Source: Planctomycetota bacterium (GTDB lineage Bacteria; Planctomycetota; Planctomycetia; Gemmatales; Gemmataceae). From it: 40,990 nucleotides of DNA. Below the pieces are notes generated by a model. That model searched no databases, was not told the origin of the DNA, and saw nothing but the letters and a program-made list of their open reading frames with translations. The DNA is taken from the NCBI GenBank assembly GCA_026692965.1, contig JAPLNF010000336.1, positions 12,038 through 53,027 of the forward strand, given 5' to 3'. Positions 28,933 through 37,870 of this stretch are shown in pieces (the first letter of the stretch is position 1; every line of letters begins with the position of its first letter). The position numbers and the translations under genes were made by a program.

Positions 28933-30516
28933 ATGGCCACTGTTTACATAAATGATAAAGCTGTTGACATCGGCGACAAGAAATTAAATCTTGTTCAAGC
29001 CGCTGAATTGGCCGGTGTTACCATTCCTCATTATTGCTACCACCCTGCCCTTTCAGTGGTTGCTAGTTGCAGAATGTGCCTTGTCGAAGTTGGCGAGAAA
29101 AAACCAGATGGTACGGTTGTTATGCAGCCGAGGGTTATTCCAGCTTGCCAAACTCCCGCCAAAGATAACACCGTTATTCAGACTGCTACTGCTAAAAGTA
29201 AATCGGCCCAAGCTCAAACTCTTGAATCCATTCTTTTAAATCACCCTTTGGATTGCCCTGTCTGCGATAAGGCTGGAGAATGTAAGCTTCAAGATTACAG
29301 CTATAATTACGGCAATTCTGAAAGCCGTATGGTTGATGAAAAAAATACGCCACCTAATAAGCCTGATCTTGGTAATAACATCAGCCTTTTTACCGATCGT
29401 TGTATCATGTGCTCTCGCTGTGTGCGATTTACTCGTGAAATATCAGGTACCGCGGAGTTGCATGTAGTGAATCGTGGTGTCGTTGATCTTTGTCCTGTAG
29501 GTGCCTTAGCAAGCAAAGATTTTCTTTATACTCACCGCGTTTGGAATTTGAAAACTCAGGATAGCGTTTGCGCTGGGTGTTCTACTGGTTGCAGTATCCA
29601 CCTAGATACAAACAAAAATGTTGTTTATAGGCTTCGTCCTCGTGAAAACCCAAATGCTCAGGGGTATTTCATGTGCGATGATGGCCGTCTGGGTTATCAT
29701 TATGTTAATTCTTCCAATCGTATTTCCAAACCACACATGAAATCAGAGTCTGGTGCCGATCTTTCTTCTTGGAAAGATATCTTGCCCACATTACGTGCTG
29801 AACTCAACGCGGTGGCTTTAAAGAATCCCGCTGGGATTGCCGTAATGCTTTCTCCTTTTCTCACGGTTGAGGAAGGTTTTTTGCTGGCTACTTTTATTAA
29901 ATCGATTTCTCACAAGTCGAAGTTAGTGCTAGGACCCGTCCCGGTGATTGGTGAAGATGATCATTATCCAAAGACTAGAAGTTCGGTTGCTCCGCAAGTG
30001 AAATTTACCATTCGCAATGAAAAGTGTCCGAATAAAAAAGGTATCGAGCAAATTATCAAGCATTTTGAAGGTGATGTTATTCATGTTGCGGATTATTTGA
30101 GTAAAAACACACCCGAAGCTTTGTTTATTGCTGCAGGGTATCAAGGCGAAGAGGTTTCATGGTTTGATAATAATCTCCTTGAGTTATTTAAGAAAGTAAA
30201 GCTTTTGATTACGCAGGATCTTTTCCCTAGTGCTTTAACCGATGTTTCAAAATATGTTATTCCTTCTGCGGCTTTTTCAGAAAAAGAAGGTACTTTTGTA
30301 AACTTTGCAGGTTTAGCTCAAGAATTGCACTGGGCTTGCGTGCCATTAAAACAAGTTCGAACTGATGGTCAGGTCTATTTAGATTTGCTTGAAAGAAAAG
30401 GGTTACTTCAAGCTGCCAATATTAGGGATGAAATTGCTAAATCAATTCCCTATTTTTCCAAATTGGCTGGTGGTAAACTCGAATCAAATGGCGTACATTT
30501 GGAAAACATATCCTAA
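28933..30516 (+). CDS. nuoG: NADH-quinone oxidoreductase subunit G
   Basis: CRMCLVEVG, HPLDCPVCDKAGECKLQDYSY, CIMCSRCVRF, VDLCPVGAL, CAGCSTGC...C (x27). Confidence 0.95.
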   Translation: MATVYINDKAVDIGDKKLNLVQAAELAGVTIPHYCYHPALSVVASCRMCLVEVGEKKPDGTVVMQPRVIPACQTPAKDNTVIQTATAKSKSAQAQTLESILLNHPLDCPVCDKAGECKLQDYSYNYGNSESRMVDEKNTPPNKPDLGNNISLFTDRCIMCSRCVRFTREISGTAELHVVNRGVVDLCPVGALASKDFLYTHRVWNLKTQDSVCAGCSTGCSIHLDTNKNVVYRLRPRENPNAQGYFMCDDGRLGYHYVNSSNRISKPHMKSESGADLSSWKDILPTLRAELNAVALKNPAGIAVMLSPFLTVEEGFLLATFIKSISHKSKLVLGPVPVIGEDDHYPKTRSSVAPQVKFTIRNEKCPNKKGIEQIIKHFEGDVIHVADYLSKNTPEALFIAAGYQGEEVSWFDNNLLELFKKVKLLITQDLFPSALTDVSKYVIPSAAFSEKEGTFVNFAGLAQELHWACVPLKQVRTDGQVYLDLLERKGLLQAANIRDEIAKSIPYFSKLAGGKLESNGVHLENIS

Positions 30517-30545
30517 TTTAGGTTTATGGTTTTGAAAGGACTGGA

Positions 30546-31913
30546 ATGAGTCTGGAATTTTCGCTTCTAATTACTGTTATTTTGATTTCTGCAGTTCTTG
30601 GTTGCTTGAACGGCGGGGTAGCCTACCTTATTTTGGTTGAGCGTAAAATATCCGCTTGGGTCCAAGATCGAGTTGGCCCTAATCGTGCATTTTATGGCAT
30701 CTTGCAACCTATTTGCGATGGCGTCAAATTGCTTCTTAAAGAAGAGATGATCCCAAAATATGTCGATAAGCTTTTTTTTGTTATTGCTCCAGCAATCGCA
30801 CTTATTACTGCTTTTATGGCTTTGGCGGTCGTTCCATTCGGTCCAACTAGCCCCTCTCCAATTCTTGTCGATTATCGGCAAAATTCCCCCACTTACAAAC
30901 TTGCGGTCTGGCCTTCAACTCAAGTTGAATATGATTCTGTGATGATTGCTGACAGGAACCATGCCGTTGAAAATAAATCTGTTTCATTTGAGGATCAGGT
31001 TAAAAATTATAATTCTCACATTCAATTTGTGCTTGCTCCGCATGTTGATATTGGGATTCTTTTGGTTTTTGCAATCGGTAGTTTAGGCGTTTACGGTGTT
31101 ATCCTAGGTGGTTGGTCATCGAATAATAAATATAGTCTTTTAGGTTCATTGCGTTCTAGTGCTCAGTTAATTAGTTATGAAATCCCACTCGGGTTATCTG
31201 TACTTGGCGTTGTTCTTGTAACCGGTTCACTTAATCTTGAACGAATAATTCAGCACCAGGTAGATCATGGCTGGAATGTTTTGTTTCAACCATTGGCAAT
31301 GGTTCTGTTTGGAACTTCTATTTTTGCTGAATGTAATCGACTTCCATTTGATTTACCAGAATCTGAGCAAGAGTTAGTTGGTGGTTATCACACTGAATAC
31401 AGTTCAATGAAATTTGCTCTTTTTCTATTTGGTGAATACACCCACATGATTACAACTAGCTTTCTTATGATGGCTGTGTTTTTTGGTGGATGGCACCTGC
31501 CTTTTATTACCGATCCTAATGATTTTTCTATTTTTGGAATTGCTCTTAAATTTGCAATTGCTGCCGGTAAGACCGTTGGCTTTATCATTTTCTACATGCT
31601 TATTCGTTGGACGATACTAAGGTTTCGTTTCGATCAACTTATGCACCTTGCATGGAAGATAATGCTTCCAATTTCTTTAGCTAGTTTTACTATGCTAGTG
31701 TTTATTGTTCATTTTAAACCAATTGGTCAGGAATCAATCTGGTTAATGTGCCCTGTATCTTTGGCAATTTTGCTAGGGTCTGGGTTTATTGGGTTAAGGA
31801 TTTCCAAGCCATCTGCTGCTTCCACCAAAACCAAAGTTCCATACTTAGGCCATGGTGCGGGGTATTCTGTTCAACATGATTCGAAAATTCGTTTTGAAAG
31901 TTCAGGCAGATAA
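30546..31913 (+). CDS. nuoH: NADH-quinone oxidoreductase subunit H (with loop insertion)
   Basis: LVERKISAWVQDRVGPNRA, ECNRLPFDLPESEQELVGGYHTEYSSMKFALF. Confidence 0.96.
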   Translation: MSLEFSLLITVILISAVLGCLNGGVAYLILVERKISAWVQDRVGPNRAFYGILQPICDGVKLLLKEEMIPKYVDKLFFVIAPAIALITAFMALAVVPFGPTSPSPILVDYRQNSPTYKLAVWPSTQVEYDSVMIADRNHAVENKSVSFEDQVKNYNSHIQFVLAPHVDIGILLVFAIGSLGVYGVILGGWSSNNKYSLLGSLRSSAQLISYEIPLGLSVLGVVLVTGSLNLERIIQHQVDHGWNVLFQPLAMVLFGTSIFAECNRLPFDLPESEQELVGGYHTEYSSMKFALFLFGEYTHMITTSFLMMAVFFGGWHLPFITDPNDFSIFGIALKFAIAAGKTVGFIIFYMLIRWTILRFRFDQLMHLAWKIMLPISLASFTMLVFIVHFKPIGQESIWLMCPVSLAILLGSGFIGLRISKPSAASTKTKVPYLGHGAGYSVQHDSKIRFESSGR

Positions 31914-31941
31914 GTTTTTACTGTGATTTAAAGGGGTTGGT

Positions 31942-32538
31942 ATGAAGGCTGAAGATATATCTTGGGTTAAATCTCCTGAATTCGGAGTGATGGATCAGAT
32001 TTTTTTACCTGCTATTTTTACTGGTATGGTTACAACCTTAACCCATATGGGTAATACGCTTTTTAGTTCTAAAGATGTAGTAACGCAACAGTTCCCCGAA
32101 CAAAGACCAAATTTACCCGCTAATTATCGTGGTGTTCATCGGCTTAATCGGGATGATGAGGGTCGTGTTAAATGTGTTGCCTGCTATATGTGCTCTACCG
32201 CTTGCCCTGCACATTGTATTGATATTGTTGCTGCTCCCTCCCCTTGGCCAGATCGCGAAAAATATCCTGAAGTATTCGTCATTGATGAACTTCGTTGTAT
32301 CTACTGTGGCATGTGTGAGCAGGCTTGCCCTGTTGATGCTATTGAACTTACCACTCTTTATGATCTCACAGGCCATAGCCGTGAAGAAATGATTTTTAAT
32401 AAAGAAAAACTTTTGAGTGTTTTTGATAAAACAGTAGCAATGGGCACTGATCCCGTTCGTACTACTCATGGTAGGTTAGGGGTTGCCAGTGAACCAGCCT
32501 CTCGTGGGGTAACTGGATCTTCCTCAATGCAGACTTAG
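31942..32538 (+). CDS. nuoI: NADH-quinone oxidoreductase subunit I (2x[4Fe-4S])
   Basis: CVACYMCSTACPAHCIDI and CIYCGMCEQACPVDAIEL. Confidence 0.95.
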   Translation: MKAEDISWVKSPEFGVMDQIFLPAIFTGMVTTLTHMGNTLFSSKDVVTQQFPEQRPNLPANYRGVHRLNRDDEGRVKCVACYMCSTACPAHCIDIVAAPSPWPDREKYPEVFVIDELRCIYCGMCEQACPVDAIELTTLYDLTGHSREEMIFNKEKLLSVFDKTVAMGTDPVRTTHGRLGVASEPASRGVTGSSSMQT

Positions 32539-32592
32539 TAATTTATCCTAATAGTTATTTCTTGTTTTGTTTATTGGCTGGGAAGTATTTTA

Positions 32593-33648
32593 ATGAATGA
32601 CCAATCTTGGATGACCCTGACAAACCTTTCGCTACTCTTTGGGTGGCTTGCGGTTTATTTTTGCTTGCCCAAAAGAATTTCTGGATCAAGTCGATTAATT
32701 GGTTATGGTGCTGGGTTTATTGCTTTAATTATTTCGGCTGTTCAAATTTTTACCACTTACTCATTTAATCCCGAACTAGTTTTGTTTTGTATCTTTTCCT
32801 TTTTTGCGGTTGTTGGTTCTTGCCTTATGATAGTTGCTCAAAACCCTGCTCATGGTGCTATTTGCTTTGCTTTGACAATTACCAGCACTGGTGGAATTTT
32901 TCTTCTTCTTGCAGCCCCTTTTGTTATGGCTGCCAATATTATTGTTTATGCTGGTGCTATTATTGTTACTTTCCTTTTTCTTCTCATGCTTGTTAATCAG
33001 CACAATGCTGATCTTGCAGATTCTGAAAGCCGTGAACCTTTTCTTGCTTCAGTAACAGGCTTTATTTTAATGGGTTCCATGATTTCAATTCTGACTGCCT
33101 CTTTTTCTTCCCAGTTATCTTATGGTAATCGTAACGAAATTGAACTTATCGTTAACGAAACACAGCAAGCACTTAGCATTACGAATCTTTCCGAATTAAA
33201 AGCCAAAGTTATTAATGGTGACAATTATGTGGTTACTAAACTTAAAAATGCTTTAGGTGGAAGCGGGATATGGGTGGAAAGAATTGAAGTTGATGTGCAA
33301 AAAAATGGCACGCTTGTGATTAACAAATCAGATGATATTGTTGAAATCAAAGCTGCCCTAACTTCTTTAGTAATTATTGGAAACGAATATTTAAAATATC
33401 GATCTTTATTACGACCCTCGATTGCTATGGTTGGTAATTCGGGTGCTGATCCTAGTTTACCATTGGGCAAAATACGAAAAGATCAATCGGGGAGGCCAGC
33501 TATGCCTGCTGATAATACAACATTCTTAGGTAAATTACTTTTCTCTGATCAGTTGATAGCTGTTGAATTGGCGGGTTTGTTGCTTTTAGTTGCCACTATT
33601 GGTGCGATTGTTATTGTTCGCCAATTGCCAACGAAGGTGAGTTCATAA
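32593..33648 (+). CDS. nuoJ: NADH-quinone oxidoreductase subunit J (with loop insertion)
   Basis: NPAHGAICFALTITSTGGIFLLLAAPFVMAANIIVYAGAIIVTFLFLLMLV; C-terminal TM after long insert. Confidence 0.92.
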   Translation: MNDQSWMTLTNLSLLFGWLAVYFCLPKRISGSSRLIGYGAGFIALIISAVQIFTTYSFNPELVLFCIFSFFAVVGSCLMIVAQNPAHGAICFALTITSTGGIFLLLAAPFVMAANIIVYAGAIIVTFLFLLMLVNQHNADLADSESREPFLASVTGFILMGSMISILTASFSSQLSYGNRNEIELIVNETQQALSITNLSELKAKVINGDNYVVTKLKNALGGSGIWVERIEVDVQKNGTLVINKSDDIVEIKAALTSLVIIGNEYLKYRSLLRPSIAMVGNSGADPSLPLGKIRKDQSGRPAMPADNTTFLGKLLFSDQLIAVELAGLLLLVATIGAIVIVRQLPTKVSS

Positions 33649-33650
33649 CA

Positions 33651-34076
33651 ATGCTAGATTTAAAAATATATCTGATCTTAGGCGCAATATTGTTTTGCAT
33701 CGGACTTATTGGTTTTGTTTCTCGTAGAAACATGATCACAATGTTTTTAAGTGCAGAATTGATGCTACAAGGCGTTGCAATTAACTTTTTGGCATTCTCT
33801 AGATTTAGAGGCAATCTTCAGGGGCAATCTTTTGTCCTTTTTATACTTTCGGTTGCAGCTTGCGAAGCAGCTATTGCCCTTGCTTTAATCGTTATTCTTT
33901 ATCGGGCTAAAAATTCCCTTGATGTGAGCAAATGGCAGGATTTGCGTGAAGAAGATCTTGAACCAAATGAAGACCAAGAAATTTTGTTGGTCGATACTTT
34001 TCAAATTCAACCTATGCCGTCATTACCTGTAGCTGGTCACAGGCCTGCCAAAGAAGAGGATGCAAGCCATGTATGA
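33651..34076 (+). CDS. nuoK: NADH-quinone oxidoreductase subunit K (C-terminally extended)
   Basis: FLSAELMLQGVAINFLAF and VAACEAAIALALIVILYR conserved Glu helices. Confidence 0.94.
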   Translation: MLDLKIYLILGAILFCIGLIGFVSRRNMITMFLSAELMLQGVAINFLAFSRFRGNLQGQSFVLFILSVAACEAAIALALIVILYRAKNSLDVSKWQDLREEDLEPNEDQEILLVDTFQIQPMPSLPVAGHRPAKEEDASHV

Positions 34077-36081
34077 TGCTATGGCATATTTATGGATGAT
34101 TCCTGTAATTCCTTTTATTGCGGGTTTTATTACTTTTATTATTGGGCCAAGTCTTCTTCGTTCTCAGGCACATTTACCATGCATTATTGCAGGTTTAATT
34201 TCTTTTGTTTTATCTATTTCTGCCCTTAACGATGTGGTTAAGGCAGTTGAATCCAACGATTTATCCAACCCTTCTTCTGTTTCTGTTTCCTATTTCGAAT
34301 GGTTTCGCACCGGAGATCCAAATCTTGTCGGTGAAAATATTAAGACTGCAGGATCATTAAAGGCTGAATTCAGCCTGAGATTAGATCCACTTTCTTCCGC
34401 AATGATTGTAATGGTTACTTTTTTAGGTACTCTTATTGCTGTATTTTCTACAGGATATATGCGAGACCATCACGGACACATTGATCCTGGCTACTCTCGC
34501 TTTTTTGCCTCTGTTTCTCTTTTTCTTGGATCAATGTTAATTCTTGTTCTTGCTGATAATGTTCTATTGCTTTACGCAGGTTGGGAAGGCGTTGGGCTTT
34601 GCAGTTACTTGCTTATTGGTTTCTGGTTTGAAAAGCCTGCGGCTTGCAATGCTGCTCGAAAAGCATTTTTAGTTACCAGACTTGGTGATGTTGCATTGTT
34701 TTTAGGCTTTGCTTTACTCTGGGTTTCTTCAGGATATCGCCTTGATTTTGACGGTTTATTAACACTTTCAAATTATGATTCTGGTGTTGGCTTGGCTTGC
34801 TTTTTAATGTTTCTAGGAGCCTGTGGCAAATCTGCTCAATTTCCTCTTCATGTTTGGTTGCCCGATGCGATGGAAGGCCCTTCCCCTGTGAGTGCCCTTA
34901 TTCATGCAGCTACTATGGTTACTGCGGGAGTTTATCTTCTTGCTAGATTTATGCCTCTATTCGCTTCCGTTCCCGAAGTTCAAATGGTTGTTATTGGCAT
35001 TGGAGCTTTTACTAGTCTCTTGGCCGCTTTGATTGCACTAACTCAGACCGATTTAAAACGAATACTTGCTTATTCTACAATGAGTCAGCTTGGCTATATG
35101 TTCATGGCTTTGGGAGCCGGTATTGATGTTAAATCTGCCCTGCCAATGTTGGCCCTACGTGCAGCGATTTTTCATCTTTTAACTCATGCCTTTTTTAAAG
35201 CATTACTTTTTTTAAGCGCAGGAAGCGTTATGCATTCAATGCATGATGTAATTGATTTAAGACGTATAGGTGGCTTAAGAAAGGTTCTTCCTTTAACACA
35301 TATTGGTTTCTTGTTTGGGGCCTTAGCTTTGGCCGGGTTGCCTCCGTTTGCTGGTTTTTGGAGTAAAGATGAGATTTTAAGTGTGATCCATGAAACTTCA
35401 AAGCATTCAAATTATCCTTGGTTCTACATTTTAATGTGGGCCACCGGTATCTTTGTTGCTTTTTTAACAGCCTTCTACACTTTTAGAGCCTATTTTCTTA
35501 CTTTCTGGGGTGTATTAAAACTTCCTGAGGAATGTCATGGTGAAGTTCATGAATCCCCGAAATCGATGACATATCCCTTGTTATTGTTATCTGTTTTTGC
35601 AATTGGAATCGGGTTTGTTCTTTCTAATTCTACACCTTTATCAATCGAGAAATTTTTAGGGAAAACGCCTGGCTATGTTTTGTTAGAACACCATGACCAT
35701 GATTGGTTGACAGTTGGGTTTGCAACTGCCTCTGGTTTTGCAGGCTTGCTATTAGCTTTTGTTTTTTATGGTAAAGGTGGTGTGACCTTGTCCGAACATT
35801 CACCTGGAAAGTCAAACTTTGCTGTTGAACTTAGTAAAAATAAATTCTTTTTTGATGAGATTTATAACAAACTTTTAATTGCCCCACTTAATTTAGTTTT
35901 TTATTGCTCGAGAATATTTGACCAGTACATTCTTGATGGCGTTGTTGATTTGATTGCTCATATCCCCAGGATGATCGCGCAATTATTTCGACCCATTCAA
36001 AACGGATTGGTTCAGTTTTATGCCCTTGCGATGATTTTGGCGGTAACTGTATTCCTGATAGCCCTAGCAAGATCGATGTAG
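34060..36081 (+). CDS. nuoL: NADH-quinone oxidoreductase subunit L
   Basis: GWEGVGLCSYLLIGFW, WLPDAMEGPSPVSALIHAATMVTAGVYLLAR, HAFFKALLFLSAGSVMH. Confidence 0.96.
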   Translation: MQAMYDAMAYLWMIPVIPFIAGFITFIIGPSLLRSQAHLPCIIAGLISFVLSISALNDVVKAVESNDLSNPSSVSVSYFEWFRTGDPNLVGENIKTAGSLKAEFSLRLDPLSSAMIVMVTFLGTLIAVFSTGYMRDHHGHIDPGYSRFFASVSLFLGSMLILVLADNVLLLYAGWEGVGLCSYLLIGFWFEKPAACNAARKAFLVTRLGDVALFLGFALLWVSSGYRLDFDGLLTLSNYDSGVGLACFLMFLGACGKSAQFPLHVWLPDAMEGPSPVSALIHAATMVTAGVYLLARFMPLFASVPEVQMVVIGIGAFTSLLAALIALTQTDLKRILAYSTMSQLGYMFMALGAGIDVKSALPMLALRAAIFHLLTHAFFKALLFLSAGSVMHSMHDVIDLRRIGGLRKVLPLTHIGFLFGALALAGLPPFAGFWSKDEILSVIHETSKHSNYPWFYILMWATGIFVAFLTAFYTFRAYFLTFWGVLKLPEECHGEVHESPKSMTYPLLLLSVFAIGIGFVLSNSTPLSIEKFLGKTPGYVLLEHHDHDWLTVGFATASGFAGLLLAFVFYGKGGVTLSEHSPGKSNFAVELSKNKFFFDEIYNKLLIAPLNLVFYCSRIFDQYILDGVVDLIAHIPRMIAQLFRPIQNGLVQFYALAMILAVTVFLIALARSM

Positions 36082-36087
36082 TGCAAA

Positions 36088-37833
36088 ATGAGTCAATTAG
36101 TATTACTACTTTTATTGGTTCCTCTGGCGGGCGGATTAGTTACGCTTTTCCTCAGAAATTCAGGACATGAGTTTGCACGAAAACTCGCCTTGGGTTTTTT
36201 CCTGTTGAATCTTTTTATCTCTCTTAAGCTAACATGGGATTATTTACCCCTTCTAGAAAAACATTCTGTTTCTGTTGACGAAAAGCTTACATTTGTACCA
36301 TTGAATGTAAGTGTTACTGTTTTTGATTTAATTCGATTTCAAGCCCCTCAAGAAGGTAGACCTGATGCTGGGGCAATACGCTTTTTTATCGGTGTTGATG
36401 GCCTTAACCTGTTTTTACTTCCCTTAACTTGCATTTTATTTGCCGGATCAGTCCTCGCGACTTGGAATTCAATCAGAGAAAAATCTCATCTTTACTATGG
36501 ATTAATGCTTTTACTTCAATTCTCAACCATTGGGGCTTTTCTTTCTTTTGATGTCATTCTTTTTTATGCATTTTTTGAATTAACTTTGATCCCTCTTCTT
36601 TTTCTAATCGCAATGTGGGGCGGACCTAATAGGCAATACGCTGCTAAAAAATTGTTCGTTTATACCTTGGGTGGCGGTTTAGCTACTTTACTAGGAATTA
36701 TTGGGCTTGTTTCTTCTCTTAATCAAAACCATCTTGATGATAATACCGATTTACCCATTACTTTTTCTATTCCTGAATTGATCACCGCTTCACATGATAC
36801 TCAGATGGGACTTAATAAAAAAGTTTATGAAGCTAAAGCTGATAAAGATTTGCTAAACCCTTTACTTAAATCAAACCTAGAATTAAACAAAGCTCGATTA
36901 GATTACTGGGCCTCTTCCCAAAAATGGATCTTTCTTCTTCTTGCAACCGGATTCTTGGTTAAGCTTCCTGCTTTCCCTTTTCATACTTGGCAGCCTACTG
37001 CATATTATGAAGCACCAACAGGGGTTACTCTTGTGTTGGGTGGGATTCTTGCCAAACTTGGTGCGTTTGGTTTTCTTAGGCTATGTGTTCCATTGCTTCC
37101 CGTTCCTGCTTGGGAATTAGGCACCTATTTGTTTTCCGTTCTTGCAATGATTGCGATTTTATACGGGGCAGCTTGTGCCATTGCTCAAGATGATTTAAAA
37201 CGAATGCTTGCATACAGTAGTTTTAGCCATCTTGGTTTTTGTCTTTTAGGTATATTTGCGTTAAATGAAACTGGGTTAACAGGCAGTTATCTGCAAATGA
37301 TCAATCATGGTTTAAATGTCGGTGCACTTTTCTTCATTTGTGAAATTCTTAGCCACAGGTATGGAACCACTAAATTTAAAGATCTTCAAGGCCTCGGAAG
37401 TAAGTTGAAAATTTTATCAGGCATATCTGTTTTTTATGTCATGTGTAGTGTCGGTTTACCTGGCCTTAATGGCTTTGTTGGCGAAGTTATGTGTTTATTC
37501 GGTATGTTTGAATCTAAGAACCCAAATATTACAGGTAAGGTTATAGCTTCCATCTGTAGTTTAGGTATGGTTTTTGGTGCCTGGTATTTAATTTCGATGG
37601 TGATGAAAGTGTTTTTTGGAAAGCTTTCTGAACCTGTGTTTAAGAAAGATGATTCTGTATCTGATCTAACTTTGATTGAAAAGTTCTTCTTGTTTCCCAT
37701 GGCAGTACTTTGCCTTATTCTTGGAATGTATCCTCAACCGATGATTGATACTATTCGGCCTGAAATACATTTGATTGCAAAACTGAATTTACAGGCAAAC
37801 AACTTGTTACCCGTTAGTAAATTGGATAAATAG
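36088..37833 (+). CDS. nuoM: NADH-quinone oxidoreductase subunit M (with loop insertion)
   Basis: FYAFFELTLIPLLFLIAMWGG, KLPAFPFHTW...EAPTGVTLVLGGILAKLGAFGFLR, AYSSFSHLGFCLLGI. Confidence 0.94.
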   Translation: MSQLVLLLLLVPLAGGLVTLFLRNSGHEFARKLALGFFLLNLFISLKLTWDYLPLLEKHSVSVDEKLTFVPLNVSVTVFDLIRFQAPQEGRPDAGAIRFFIGVDGLNLFLLPLTCILFAGSVLATWNSIREKSHLYYGLMLLLQFSTIGAFLSFDVILFYAFFELTLIPLLFLIAMWGGPNRQYAAKKLFVYTLGGGLATLLGIIGLVSSLNQNHLDDNTDLPITFSIPELITASHDTQMGLNKKVYEAKADKDLLNPLLKSNLELNKARLDYWASSQKWIFLLLATGFLVKLPAFPFHTWQPTAYYEAPTGVTLVLGGILAKLGAFGFLRLCVPLLPVPAWELGTYLFSVLAMIAILYGAACAIAQDDLKRMLAYSSFSHLGFCLLGIFALNETGLTGSYLQMINHGLNVGALFFICEILSHRYGTTKFKDLQGLGSKLKILSGISVFYVMCSVGLPGLNGFVGEVMCLFGMFESKNPNITGKVIASICSLGMVFGAWYLISMVMKVFFGKLSEPVFKKDDSVSDLTLIEKFFLFPMAVLCLILGMYPQPMIDTIRPEIHLIAKLNLQANNLLPVSKLDK

Positions 37834-37870
37834 TGTTCACCTTATTTTTTAGATTGGTATTGGTGGATCA

